This document shows positions 33,455-42,538 of a stretch of 64,000 bases of DNA, piece by piece. Numbering within the stretch: the first letter of the stretch is position 1; every line of letters starts with the position of its first letter. Position numbers and translations under genes: made by a program. Origin of the DNA: Dasania marina DSM 21967 (GTDB lineage Bacteria > Pseudomonadota > Gammaproteobacteria > Pseudomonadales > Dasaniaceae); contig NZ_KB891585.1 in the NCBI RefSeq assembly GCF_000373485.1, forward strand, positions 547,861 to 611,860, written 5' to 3'. The notes beneath the pieces were generated by a model. It had not been told where the DNA came from and searched no databases. It saw only the letters and a list, made by a program, of their open reading frames with translations.

Positions 33455-35572
33455 TCACCCTATGGTGCTTTCAATAGTGACCTGCTTGTCATCAGGTATC
33501 TCTGCGTAAGACAACACCTGCATATCGGCGGCGCTATAGCGTATAAACTTCGCCATCACCGCTCGCAGTGGTGCAGAAACCAGTAACACCGATGGCTTAC
33601 CTGCCATTTCTTGTTGCTGCGCTGATTCCTGAAGAGCCTGTTGCAAGCGCTCCGCCAGCCCCGGCTCTAAAACAATGTCATCGCCGTTACCGGCTTGCTG
33701 GGACTGCTGTAAAGACTTAAGCAATAACTGTTCCATTGCTGGATCTAATGCAATAACAGGCAATAAACCGTCCCTACCGTAGATGGCCTGTACGATCACG
33801 CGGCGCAACGCCACCCTAGCCGAGGCGGTTAAGGCGGCAGAATCTTGACTCTGGCTACCGCTGGCCGCCAAGGCTTCGGCGATAGTGCGCAGGTCGCGGA
33901 TGGGCACCTGTTCAGCTAGCAAGTTTTTCAGCACGGTAAGCAGCATATTCAAGGGCACTACACTGGGCAGTTCCTCAGCTAACTTAGGAGAGTTCTTGGC
34001 CAGCTTATCCAGCATCTGCTGCACTTCATCGTGGCCCAGTAACTCATGGGTGTGCTTTTGTAATAATTGGTTGATATGGGTGGCCACCACGGTGCTGGCA
34101 TCCACCACCGTGTAGCCTAGCGTTTGCGCCTGATCTTTAGAGGCCGGGTCTATCCACACCGCCTCTAAGCCAAAAGCTGGATCGGTGGTGGGTACGCCAT
34201 CTAGTTTGCCGAATACCTGGCCAGGATTAATAGCCAAGTCTCTATCGGGATAAATCTCGGCTTCACCGGCGGTAACCCCCAACAAAGTTATGCGGTAGGC
34301 ATTGGGCAACAGCTCTAAATTATCCCGTATATGCACCGAGGGGATTAAGAAACCCACCTCTTGCGAGAGCTTTTTACGTATGCCTTTAATACGATTAAGT
34401 AACTCGCCGCCCTGGGATTTATCCACCAGCGGTATCAGCCTATAGCCCACTTCTAGGCCTATGGCATCGACGGGATGGACGTCATCCCAACCCAGTTCGG
34501 GTAGCTCTGCGGCCTGCTTGGCGGCCACCTCTTGCTGCTCTAACTGACCGCGTTCGACTTGCTGTGCTTGCTCTATTTTTTCGTCGCCATTTTTATTAAT
34601 ATACCAAGCCATACCTCCCGCCATTGCCGCCAAGGTTAAAAAGGCAAAGTGCGGCATACCGGGAATTAAACCCATAAACGCCAGAATCACCGCCGCCACA
34701 CTTAAGGCCTTGGGGGATTCGAACATTTGGCTCATCACCTGCTCGCCCATATCCTTAGAGCTATTCACCCGCGTCACCATAATAGCCGCAGTAGTTGAAA
34801 GTAATAACGAGGGGATTTGCGCCACTAAGCCATCACCGATAGTGAGTAGCGAGTACACTTGCATGGCCTGACCAAACTCTAGGTCATGCTGCACCATACC
34901 TATGCCTAGGCCACCCAATATATTAATGGCGAGGATTAACATGCCCGCCACCGCATCACCGCGTACAAATTTGCTGGCACCGTCCATAGAACCGTAAAAA
35001 TCAGCTTCACCGCCTACTTCTTCACGGCGGGTACGGGCTTCATCTTGGGTAATAAGGCCTGAGTTTAAATCAGCATCGATGGCCATTTGCTTACCGGGCA
35101 TAGCATCCAAGGTAAAGCGCGCGCTCACCTCCGAAATACGGCCGGCACCTTTGGTTACCACCACAAAGTTAATAATCATGAGGATTAAAAACACCACTAA
35201 ACCCACGGCGTAATTGCCCCCTATCACCACCTCACCAAAGGACTGAATCACCTTACCGGCGGCATCACCGCCCTTATGCCCTTCTAACAACACAACGCGA
35301 GTAGAGGCCACGTTTAAGGCTAAACGCAGCAAGGTAGCAATTAACAAAATGGTGGGGAATACCGCGAAGTCCAGCGGTCTCAGGGCGTAAGCTGCGACCA
35401 GCAACACGACGATGGCCAAGGCAATATTAAAAGAGAACAGCACGTCTAATAAAAACGGCGGCACCGGCAATATCATCATGCCCAATAAAGCCAACAACAA
35501 TATCGGTGCACCTAGATTGCTTTGCAATATAACCTGCAGGGGAGTACGACGTGTTGCGGTAGTAACGGCCAT
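33455..35572 (-). CDS. flhA: Flagellar export gate protein FlhA
   Basis: A 705-residue export-gate protein. The N-terminal eight-helix membrane domain includes the FHIPEP family signature region (RISEVSARFTLDAMPGKQMAIDADLNSGLI), and the C-terminal cytoplasmic domain begins near 350 and binds substrate-chaperone complexes. Length is typical. A sigma-54 promoter candidate lies 66-81 bases upstream at 35638-35653, suggesting a transcript flhA-flhF and onward separate from flhB. Confidence 0.97.
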   Translation of the reverse strand: MAVTTATRRTPLQVILQSNLGAPILLLALLGMMILPVPPFLLDVLFSFNIALAIVVLLVAAYALRPLDFAVFPTILLIATLLRLALNVASTRVVLLEGHKGGDAAGKVIQSFGEVVIGGNYAVGLVVFLILMIINFVVVTKGAGRISEVSARFTLDAMPGKQMAIDADLNSGLITQDEARTRREEVGGEADFYGSMDGASKFVRGDAVAGMLILAINILGGLGIGMVQHDLEFGQAMQVYSLLTIGDGLVAQIPSLLLSTTAAIMVTRVNSSKDMGEQVMSQMFESPKALSVAAVILAFMGLIPGMPHFAFLTLAAMAGGMAWYINKNGDEKIEQAQQVERGQLEQQEVAAKQAAELPELGWDDVHPVDAIGLEVGYRLIPLVDKSQGGELLNRIKGIRKKLSQEVGFLIPSVHIRDNLELLPNAYRITLLGVTAGEAEIYPDRDLAINPGQVFGKLDGVPTTDPAFGLEAVWIDPASKDQAQTLGYTVVDASTVVATHINQLLQKHTHELLGHDEVQQMLDKLAKNSPKLAEELPSVVPLNMLLTVLKNLLAEQVPIRDLRTIAEALAASGSQSQDSAALTASARVALRRVIVQAIYGRDGLLPVIALDPAMEQLLLKSLQQSQQAGNGDDIVLEPGLAERLQQALQESAQQQEMAGKPSVLLVSAPLRAVMAKFIRYSAADMQVLSYAEIPDDKQVTIESTIG

Positions 35573-35637
35573 AAGGGTTTTGGGCTCTTAACAATAGCGC
35601 CAGTTTTCTGGCAAAAAGTGGGTAATAAGGCTAATAG

Positions 35638-35653
35638 AGCAAGAAGCTTTCCA
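35638..35653 (-). promoter_or_regulatory. Candidate sigma-54 promoter for flhA
   Basis: Minus-strand TGGAAAGCTTCTTGCT matches TGGCACGN4TTGCW at all but two informative positions and keeps GG-N10-GC. It lies in the 85-base flhB-flhA gap; the start point would be near 35626. Confidence 0.65.
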
Positions 35654-35657
35654 GTTT

Positions 35658-36830
35658 TTAGTTTTCCGGCGTATCGGGCCTAATTATTTTCCCATCCACC
35701 CCATAACTCACGTCATTAGGCACCTCTACATCCGCCATAGGTTTAGGCTTGACCCCCTCACCCTTGCGATGCGCCTTAAGCTGAAACACATAGGCCAGTA
35801 CTTGCGCTACCGCCAGATATAACTGGCTGGGAATCTCTTCATCCAAATCAGTAGTGAAGTAAATGGCCCTAGCCAATGGCGGCGCGGCCATCATCATCAC
35901 GTTGTGGGCAACGGCAATTTCGCGTATTTTTAACGCAATTTGGTCGGTACCCTTGGCTACCACTACCGGTGCACCGCTACCTTCTAAGTCATACCTAAGC
36001 GCTACCGAAAAGTGCTCAGGGTTGGTGATAACCACATCAGCGTTAGGCACTTCCGCCATCATACGACGCTGTGCTATCTCCCTTTGCATCTGTCTTATTC
36101 TACCCTTCACTTCCGGCTTACCCTCGGAGTCTTTCATTTCATCCTTGACTTCCTGTAGGGTCATTTTTAATTTTTTCTTATGGGAATACAGTTGATAAGG
36201 CACATCAAAGATAGCGATAAAAATCGTGGTTGCACTGATAGTCAGCACCGCATAGGACACCACCGCTATCGCATGCGGCACCGCCTCTTGTACCGAAGAA
36301 ACCCCTAAGTTTAATAATTCGCCCTGAAAATAATTCAGCACCAGCATGGTAACGCTAGCCACCAATACAAACTTCGCCAAGGCCTTGGTCAGCTCCACCA
36401 GCGAGTTAGGTGAAAACAAACGCCCCAAGCCTTTAACTAGACTTAACCGGCTAAACTTCGGCATTAAAGCCTTAGCACTGAGCATCCAACCGCCCAGCAA
36501 AATATTGCCCATAAAAGCGGCTATAGCCAAGGTCACCATAAACGGTGTTAAAGCTTGTATAGCGGCGAAGGCAGTAGCCCCCAAGTGCGCAAACATCATT
36601 TGTTCATCGAAGGCCGCGGCTCTATCCAAGCTAAAGTTGTAGCGCATAATATTTTTTAAGGCTTCGGCCAAAGGCCCGCCAAAGCTAATTAAACCAATTA
36701 CCCCGCCCACCAAAACAAAGGTGGTGTTTAGCTCTTTGGAACGGGCTATCTGCCCGTCCTCCATAGCCTTTTGCAGCTTTCGAGGGGTGGGTTCTTCGGT
36801 TTTTTCTTGACCGTTTTCGTTTTCTGCCAC
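35658..36830 (-). CDS. flhB: Flagellar export switch protein FlhB
   Basis: A 390-residue protein with four membrane helices (about 36-56, 88-112, 150-168, 190-210), a charged cytoplasmic linker (HKKKLKMTLQEVKDEMKDSEG) and the autocleaving C-terminal domain. The cleavage motif reads N270-P271-E272-H273 (NPEH) instead of the textbook NPTH. The N-P bond and the His are retained, so self-cleavage is still expected. It controls the switch from rod/hook to filament export. It has its own sigma-54 promoter at 36907-36922 because a plus-strand gene separates it from fliR. Confidence 0.96.
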   Translation of the reverse strand: MAENENGQEKTEEPTPRKLQKAMEDGQIARSKELNTTFVLVGGVIGLISFGGPLAEALKNIMRYNFSLDRAAAFDEQMMFAHLGATAFAAIQALTPFMVTLAIAAFMGNILLGGWMLSAKALMPKFSRLSLVKGLGRLFSPNSLVELTKALAKFVLVASVTMLVLNYFQGELLNLGVSSVQEAVPHAIAVVSYAVLTISATTIFIAIFDVPYQLYSHKKKLKMTLQEVKDEMKDSEGKPEVKGRIRQMQREIAQRRMMAEVPNADVVITNPEHFSVALRYDLEGSGAPVVVAKGTDQIALKIREIAVAHNVMMMAAPPLARAIYFTTDLDEEIPSQLYLAVAQVLAYVFQLKAHRKGEGVKPKPMADVEVPNDVSYGVDGKIIRPDTPEN

Positions 36831-36906
36831 GTGGCTACTCAGTGATCGTATCTATTTAGCAGCCCGCGTCAAAAAAACACGCAGCTACGCCGTATTACAG
36901 GGTTAG

Positions 36907-36922
36907 AGCAAGACTTGTGCCT
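36907..36922 (-). promoter_or_regulatory. Sigma-54 promoter for flhB
   Basis: Minus-strand AGGCACAAGTCTTGCT carries intact GGCAC and TTGCT boxes with GG-N10-GC. The start point near 36895 would give a 65-base leader. Confidence 0.75.
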
Positions 36923-37058
36923 ATATGCCTATTAATGGAGTTAGCGGTACCTCGCAGCGACCTAAACCATTAATTTGTAATAATTTGTAAAAACCGCTTT
37001 CACATAGGTCAATTACTTATATGCTTAAGCCTAATAATATATTTAAAGAGCCTAAGCT

Positions 37059-37841
37059 ATGCCTATGTTTTCTTGTTTCAAACATTGCAGCCTCCCAACT
37101 TTACTCATACTGTGTTGCTGCCTACCTTTACAGGCTCACAGCTGCAACCTAAGTATGGGCTGGGAAGAATGGCAACCTTACGCCTACAAGAATACAAGCG
37201 GCGAAATAACCGGCCTAGATATAGAGTTAGTGAGTAGCATATTGGAAAACATGAACTGCCAATTACAGTTAAAAAATATGCCTTGGAAGCGACTGCTCAA
37301 CGACACCAAAGAAGGTAGCAACGACTTAGTCTCTGGCGCCTCGATTACCGAAGAAAGAAAGCAGTGGGGTCAATTCACCCTTCCCTACAGGCAGGAAACT
37401 CGCGCCTTATTTGTGCGCAAAGGCACTAGCGAAAACTTTGCCATTAACCAACTGCAAGACATGGTAAGTGCAAAGTTTAAATTAGGCTTAACCCGTGGCG
37501 TTTATAACGGTGATGCATTTGCAAAGATGATGGGGAGCCCTGAATTTAAGAAACTCACCCAGGTAGTTAGTAAAGAATCTATCAATCCGAAAAAACTAGT
37601 GAAAAATCGTATCGATGGCTATGTGGCCGATGCTATTTCTGGCAGCCAGATACTTCGAGATATGGGCCTATCCGATAAAATAGAAATCCACCCCTATACC
37701 ATCTATGCCGCTGACGTACATGTGCTGATGAGTAAAAAATCCACTAACCTAGAATTACTAGAAAAATTTAATAACAGCTTGGCGCAGCTGCAAAGCGAAG
37801 GAAAACTACAGGCCATAATTAATCGCTATCTACAGCAATAA
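37059..37841 (+). CDS. Periplasmic solute-binding protein (family 3-like)
   Basis: A 260-residue secreted protein. The signal peptide spans about 1-26 (LLILCCCLPLQAHS), followed by a bacterial extracellular solute-binding family-3 fold: GWEEWQPYAYKNTSGEITGLDIELVSSIL, LKNMPWKRLL, SGASITEERKQWGQFTLPY and YVADAISGSQIL. No permease or ATPase is nearby, so it is an orphan binding protein, as is common for the short family-3 proteins of marine gammaproteobacteria. Whether it senses or transports is unknown. It is the only plus-strand gene inside the fli/flh cluster, convergent with fliR (15 bases) and divergent from flhB. Confidence 0.88.
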   Translation: MPMFSCFKHCSLPTLLILCCCLPLQAHSCNLSMGWEEWQPYAYKNTSGEITGLDIELVSSILENMNCQLQLKNMPWKRLLNDTKEGSNDLVSGASITEERKQWGQFTLPYRQETRALFVRKGTSENFAINQLQDMVSAKFKLGLTRGVYNGDAFAKMMGSPEFKKLTQVVSKESINPKKLVKNRIDGYVADAISGSQILRDMGLSDKIEIHPYTIYAADVHVLMSKKSTNLELLEKFNNSLAQLQSEGKLQAIINRYLQQ

Positions 37842-37856
37842 GGTGGAGAGACCCTA

Positions 37857-38636
37857 TTAGCGTATAGCGACCACTCCAGCCATCATATCTAAAGCCTCAC
37901 GAGTAAAGTGTTCAAAGTGAGGCAAATAATTACCCATAGACGCCCAGATAATAGCCAAGCCTAGGATTACCATAAACGGAAAGCCTATGGTCATAATATT
38001 AAACTGCGGCGCTGAGCGCGTAATAACACCTAAGGCAGAGTTAACAATCATTAACGAAGTCACCGCCGGCAACGCGATTAACACGCCCGCGGCAAACATC
38101 CAACTAAACCAGCCCATGATACTCCATAATGCATTGTTACTAATAAACCCTGCACCTACAGGTAATACCACAAAACTTTCGGCCAACACTTCTATCATGG
38201 CCAAGTGACCACCCACCGCAACAAACAATAACGTCGCCAACATCAGGTGAAACTGGCTGACCACGGTAACGCTAATACCGTTACTCGGGTCTACCATAGA
38301 AGCAAAGCCCAGGCCCATTTGCATCGCTATCATTTGCCCGGCTAAAATAAAAACCTGCATTAACATTTGTAAAGCCATAGCCATGGCCACACCAATCAAC
38401 ACTTGCTGCACGGTAATAAAAAATGAATTTAGACTGACAGCATCAATGGCGGGCATAGCCGGTAAAATAGGTGCCAAGACTAGGGTCATTAATAGTGACA
38501 GCATTAAACGTATGCGCGCTGGCACCAGCTGGCTGCCCACTATGGGCGCCATCATAAAAAAACCGCTAATACGAAATAACGGCCACAGGTATTGCCCCAC
38601 CCATCCACCTATTTGCTCAGCAGTAAGCTCTATCAT
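37857..38636 (-). CDS. fliR: Flagellar export gate protein FliR
   Basis: A 259-residue hydrophobic export-gate subunit with several membrane segments; the central MQMGLGFASMVDPSNGISVTVVSQFHLMLATLLF is diagnostic of the FliR family. It assembles with FliP and FliQ as the export channel. It starts five bases after the fliQ stop and is the last gene of the fliL-fliR run here. In Pseudomonas flhB follows directly; here a plus-strand gene intervenes. Confidence 0.95.
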   Translation of the reverse strand: MIELTAEQIGGWVGQYLWPLFRISGFFMMAPIVGSQLVPARIRLMLSLLMTLVLAPILPAMPAIDAVSLNSFFITVQQVLIGVAMAMALQMLMQVFILAGQMIAMQMGLGFASMVDPSNGISVTVVSQFHLMLATLLFVAVGGHLAMIEVLAESFVVLPVGAGFISNNALWSIMGWFSWMFAAGVLIALPAVTSLMIVNSALGVITRSAPQFNIMTIGFPFMVILGLAIIWASMGNYLPHFEHFTREALDMMAGVVAIR

Positions 38637-38641
38637 AGGCT

Positions 38642-38911
38642 CTAACCGATTAAACTAGGTATGGACTCTAACAGGCGGATGAAAAAATCCATTACCTTAT
38701 TAAGCAGCCAGGGGCCAGCAATGACCAGAGAGGTTAAAGTGACTAATAAACGGGGTAGAAAACTGAGAGTTTGTTCATTAATTTGGGTGGCGGCTTGAAA
38801 CATACTCACCACCAAGCCCACCAACAAGCTAGGGATAACCATCATGGCCACCATCAGCATAATAATAAAAATAGCTTCTCTAAAAATATCTAAGGCAACT
38901 TCAGGCGTCAT
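38642..38911 (-). CDS. fliQ: Flagellar export gate protein FliQ
   Basis: An 89-residue two-helix export-gate protein (helices about 13-35 and 50-72). It has the conserved MTPEVALDIFREA start, SLLVGLVVSMFQAATQINEQTLSFLPR and LLESIPSLIG. Length is exact for the family. It lies between fliP and fliR with gaps of nine and five bases. Confidence 0.96.
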   Translation of the reverse strand: MTPEVALDIFREAIFIIMLMVAMMVIPSLLVGLVVSMFQAATQINEQTLSFLPRLLVTLTSLVIAGPWLLNKVMDFFIRLLESIPSLIG

Positions 38912-38920
38912 AACAGCACC

Positions 38921-39736
38921 CTAAATACCAAAGCTAGCAGCGAGGGTGCCGATAATCATCGCCCAACCATCCACCATCACAAACAGCATAATCTTAAAGG
39001 GCAACGAAATAATAACCGGTGACAACATCATCATACCCATGGCCATCAACACACTGGCCACCACCATATCGATGATGAGAAAGGGAATAAACAATAAAAA
39101 ACCAATTTGAAAAGCGGTTTTTAATTCGCTGGTAACAAAGGCCGGCGCCAACACAAAAAACGGCACCTCTTCTGGGGTATTAACCGGCTCTGTTTTTGAG
39201 ATACGCATAAATAAATCTAAATCTGACTCACGGGTTTGTGACATCATAAAATAATGAAACGGCCGAGACCCGGACTCTAAAGCCTGCACCGAGGTAATCT
39301 GCTCATTGAGATAAGGCTGCACCGCCACATTATTCACCTCATCAAACACCGGCATCATAATAAAAATAGTAAGGAATACCGTTAGCCCTAATAAGACTTG
39401 TGATGAAGGCGAACTTTGTAAACCCAGCGCCTGTCGCAAGATGGCAAACACAATAATAATACGAGTAAAAGAGGTCATCATAATTAAAAATGACGGCAAT
39501 AAGGTCAGCACCGTCATCAGTGCCAGAATTTGCAGAGTTACTGTGTATTCCTGACTACCATCGGCATTGGTGGTGAGCTTAACGGCGGGTATGCCGCCTG
39601 AAGATTGGCTGACAGCTTGAGTTAGTGCGCCAGCAGCGGAGTTGATAGAGCTAGCCGCGCCGCTAGTTTGTGCCTGCGCAGACAGTGTAAAGCACAATAA
39701 TAGGATCAGACCAAACCAGCGACAACAACAACTCAT
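38921..39736 (-). CDS. fliP: Flagellar export gate protein FliP
   Basis: A 271-residue protein with an N-terminal signal peptide (about 1-22) and four membrane helices. It carries the FliP signatures [45 protein letters not shown] and [30 protein letters not shown]. It forms the core hexameric part of the FliPQR channel. It overlaps fliO by four bases. Confidence 0.97.
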   Translation of the reverse strand: MSCCCRWFGLILLLCFTLSAQAQTSGAASSINSAAGALTQAVSQSSGGIPAVKLTTNADGSQEYTVTLQILALMTVLTLLPSFLIMMTSFTRIIIVFAILRQALGLQSSPSSQVLLGLTVFLTIFIMMPVFDEVNNVAVQPYLNEQITSVQALESGSRPFHYFMMSQTRESDLDLFMRISKTEPVNTPEEVPFFVLAPAFVTSELKTAFQIGFLLFIPFLIIDMVVASVLMAMGMMMLSPVIISLPFKIMLFVMVDGWAMIIGTLAASFGI

Positions 39737-40215
39737 GGTTTTGGGCTCTCAGTGCTGGGCTTTTGTTGTTTATGAATAAACTGTTTTAATTTATTGGCAA
39801 AGTCATGGGGCTGTTCGGCATCAGTGATGACAACTTTTTCATCAAATACATGCAGTGCATTGATACTGCCCGGCGCCACGCCGATTAAAATTTGCTTATC
39901 ACCCACCTCTATTAGCATCGCTTTTTCGCGCGTGCCCAAGGACAAAGTGGAGACCACTTTCATATGCTGATTGGCCATAAAGCCCGTTTTATTAAAATGT
40001 TTGATTAGCCAGGCTAAAAAAAATATCAAGCCCACTACCACTAACAAACCTAACAATACAGTTAAGGGGCTGGAGGTCGCTATGGCCTCGCTATGTTTAA
40101 TAGTGCTGAGTGGCGACTTAATAGGCTCTGCTGCCCAGCTTGCAGCGGACATCAATAGCAGGGCTATTAGTAGCCCGTGTGTTTTTTGCAGGTATCCACA
40201 CAGCATATTATTCAT
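39733..40215 (-). CDS. fliO: Flagellar export assembly protein FliO
   Basis: A 160-residue protein with an N-terminal signal-like helix (about 12-28), a short periplasmic stretch, a membrane helix (about 50-70, [23 protein letters not shown]) and a cytoplasmic domain ([27 protein letters not shown]) typical of FliO. It assists FliP assembly. It lies between fliN and fliP, with the fliP overlap indicating coupling. Confidence 0.92.
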   Translation of the reverse strand: MNNMLCGYLQKTHGLLIALLLMSAASWAAEPIKSPLSTIKHSEAIATSSPLTVLLGLLVVVGLIFFLAWLIKHFNKTGFMANQHMKVVSTLSLGTREKAMLIEVGDKQILIGVAPGSINALHVFDEKVVITDAEQPHDFANKLKQFIHKQQKPSTESPKP

Positions 40216-40220
40216 AAAGC

Positions 40221-40673
40221 TTACCGCAGTTTTTTGATGCGTTCTGAGGGGCTTATGACATCGGTCATGCGTATCCCAAATTTTTCATTCACCACTACCA
40301 CTTCTCCATGGGCGATTAGCGTGCCGTTAACCAAGACATCCAGCGGCTCGCCGGCCAGCCTATCCATTTCGATAACCGAACCTTGATTAAGCTGCAATAA
40401 GTTACGTATGCTGATTTGGGTATTACCCACTTCCATAGAAATCCGCACCGGTATATCTAAAATCACATCCAAGTCGGGCGCTTCGCCACTGGCTACCGAG
40501 GTGTCGGTGAGCTCTTCCATAGGCGCAGGTTCAGCGGCAGGTGGGCTATCGTCCTGCGCGCCCGATAACAAAGCATCGATATCGTCTTGATCGGCCTCAA
40601 CCCCCTGTTCGGACATCGCGGCAGCCCAATCATCGGCCATATCTTCTTGGTTGACATCTTCATCATCGCTCAT
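40221..40673 (-). CDS. fliN: Flagellar motor switch protein FliN
   Basis: A 150-residue C-ring protein. The acidic N-terminus contains DDIDALLSG (about 27-36), resembling the CheY-binding helix at the start of FliM. The C-terminal SpoA domain (LDVILDIPVRISMEVGNTQISIRNLLQLNQGSVIEMDRLAGEPLDVLVNG) is intact. It forms the base of the C ring with FliM and docks FliH. Confidence 0.95.
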   Translation of the reverse strand: MSDDEDVNQEDMADDWAAAMSEQGVEADQDDIDALLSGAQDDSPPAAEPAPMEELTDTSVASGEAPDLDVILDIPVRISMEVGNTQISIRNLLQLNQGSVIEMDRLAGEPLDVLVNGTLIAHGEVVVVNEKFGIRMTDVISPSERIKKLR

Positions 40674-40734
40674 AGTAACGCTCCACTACCTGTGCACCTG
40701 AGTGCGCTAAAACTTTGTTATTCAGACAAGGTTA

Positions 40735-41706
40735 TTAAGACAAGGATTTACGATCAACCTTATCAATTATTTGTAAGGCCATATTGCCTTTGGACACACC
40801 TAGCTTGGTATTAAACACCGGTACATCATTGGCAAACAGTATCATTTTATCGGGGATGTCTACCGGTATAACATCGCCCTCTTGTAAATCTAATATATCG
40901 CGCAGCGATACCGTTTTTTTCGCAATAGTGCCATTCAGCGTAACCGCAGCACCCATCACGTCCTCGCGCAGTGAATTAACCCAGCGGTCATCGACATCAT
41001 CAACGTCCGTTTGCAAACCGGCATCTAAGGTTTCACGTATAGGCTCTATCATGGAGTATGGCAGCGTAATATGCATATCACCGCCACCGCCATCCAGCTC
41101 TACGTGGAAGGTACTCACCACCACCACTTCGCTGGGGCTAACGATATTGGCCATAGACGGGTTAACTTCGGCGTTAACAAATTCAAACTGCACCGGAAAA
41201 ACCGCTTTCCAAGCTTCTTGTAAGTCGACAAAAGCATCGCGCAATACCATTTCTACTACACGCAATTCGGTGGGGGTAAACTCACGGCCTTCAATCTTGG
41301 CGTGCCTACCATCGCCGCCAAAAAAATTATCCACTAATTTAAACACCAGCTTAGCGTCAAAAATAATCAGGCCGGTGCCTCTCAGCGGGCGCAGCTTAAC
41401 CATGTTTAAACTGGTGGGTACATACAGGGTGTGTACGTATTCGCCAAACTTTTGTATTTGTATGCCGCCCACTGCCACATCGGCGGTGCGGCGCAATAAA
41501 TTAAATAGGCTGATGCGGGTGTAACGGGCGAAACGCTCGTTAACCATTTCCAAGGTGGGCATGCGCCCACGCACGATGCGATCTTGGCTGGTTAAATCGT
41601 AGGAACGCGCCTCGTCAAAGTCGACCTCCTCTTCGGTTTCAACGTCGCCGCCATCCACACCGTGTAATAGGGCATCAATTTCTTCTTGTGACAGTAAGTC
41701 CTGCAC
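40735..41706 (-). CDS. fliM: Flagellar motor switch protein FliM
   Basis: A 323-residue C-ring protein. Its N-terminal LLSQEEIDALLHG (about 3-15) binds CheY-P; the central CheC-like domain and the C-terminal SpoA domain (KTVSLRDILDLQEGDVIPVDIPDKMILFANDVPVF) follow. It switches rotation direction. It precedes fliN by 61 bases and follows fliL. Confidence 0.96.
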   Translation of the reverse strand: MQDLLSQEEIDALLHGVDGGDVETEEEVDFDEARSYDLTSQDRIVRGRMPTLEMVNERFARYTRISLFNLLRRTADVAVGGIQIQKFGEYVHTLYVPTSLNMVKLRPLRGTGLIIFDAKLVFKLVDNFFGGDGRHAKIEGREFTPTELRVVEMVLRDAFVDLQEAWKAVFPVQFEFVNAEVNPSMANIVSPSEVVVVSTFHVELDGGGGDMHITLPYSMIEPIRETLDAGLQTDVDDVDDRWVNSLREDVMGAAVTLNGTIAKKTVSLRDILDLQEGDVIPVDIPDKMILFANDVPVFNTKLGVSKGNMALQIIDKVDRKSLS

Positions 41707-41752
41707 GTTAGCCCTCTACCGCAATTAGCCAATTGTTCATTCGGTATACCTG

Positions 41753-42292
41753 TTATTGCATCACAAAATTAGTAAACAACACTTGTTCTACGCCGTCTTC
41801 TTTGCCTGTTTCTTCTGTGATAACCGCCTGCACACCTTGCATCGCCTGTTGTCGCATCAGTTCTTTGCCTTCATTAGTTTGTAGCTCTTGGTAAGCGCCA
41901 CCACCTAAAATCATCACTAAACGGTTTTTTATTAACGGTAAATGCTTTTGTATGGTGGCAAACACTTCCGGATCACGAGTCATAATAGTGACGTCGGTTT
42001 GTAAAAATCGCTGCCTACCACGGGATTGAAAATTGACCACAAAAGGCGGCTGAATCGGAAAATACATCGCGCTAATCTTGCCCTTAGGCGCTTCTACCCC
42101 AGCCTCAGCAGCCGCTGCTGCCAGCTCTTCTTCGGTGGGTGGAGGTGGATCAAAAAAGCCCAAGAAGAACAGCGTTACCCCTACCGAGCCTGCTATTAGC
42201 ACTAATACGGCAACAATAAGTACAATAATCTTGCCCTTACCGCCTTTCGCCGCCGTTGCGTCTTCCGCTACTTCACTCTCTTCTTCTGCCAT
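41753..42292 (-). CDS. fliL: Flagellar basal-body protein FliL
   Basis: A 179-residue inner-membrane protein with one helix (about 22-45, KIIVLIVAVLVLIAGSVGVTLFFL), a Pro/Glu-rich linker (DPPPPTEEEL) and a periplasmic stomatin-like domain (YFPIQPPFVVNF, RFLQTDVTIMTRDPEV). FliL rings surround stators and raise torque. I chose ATG 42292 (MAEEES), which has GGA about eight bases upstream; an ATG six codons earlier (42310) is possible. A sigma-54 promoter candidate lies upstream at 42479-42494. Confidence 0.93.
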   Translation of the reverse strand: MAEEESEVAEDATAAKGGKGKIIVLIVAVLVLIAGSVGVTLFFLGFFDPPPPTEEELAAAAAEAGVEAPKGKISAMYFPIQPPFVVNFQSRGRQRFLQTDVTIMTRDPEVFATIQKHLPLIKNRLVMILGGGAYQELQTNEGKELMRQQAMQGVQAVITEETGKEDGVEQVLFTNFVMQ

Positions 42293-42478
42293 GCCATTTT
42301 TCCGCCGCATTGAACGCTCTATCCTCTGGCAGCAAAAGCTATGCCAGCCTTAGAACAGTTTTTATTTTTTTAAAAAACAATTGCTTAGCGCAATATTTGG
42401 CCTAAGCCGTGAATATTGCCAACAGAGGGAAGTGTAATGCAGCTAACTAGAAATAAGGAGGGCTGTGGGCTAATTTAG

Positions 42479-42494
42479 TGCAAAATCATTGCCC
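42479..42494 (-). promoter_or_regulatory. Sigma-54 promoter for the fliL operon
   Basis: Minus-strand GGGCAATGATTTTGCA has the GGCA and TTGCA boxes with GG-N10-GC. It lies in the 246-base fliK-fliL gap, giving a leader of about 175 bases to ATG 42292. Pseudomonas fliL operons are RpoN/FleQ-dependent. Confidence 0.7.
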
Positions 42495-42538
42495 ACAGCA
42501 TAATACGGTTAGATTTTACCCAGTTTCAGCGGAAACGC

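Noticed and set aside
40784-41524. 246-codon plus-strand frame antisense to fliM
   Set aside because: fliM is complete and conserved on the opposite strand; the antisense translation is Ser/Thr-rich without a known fold.
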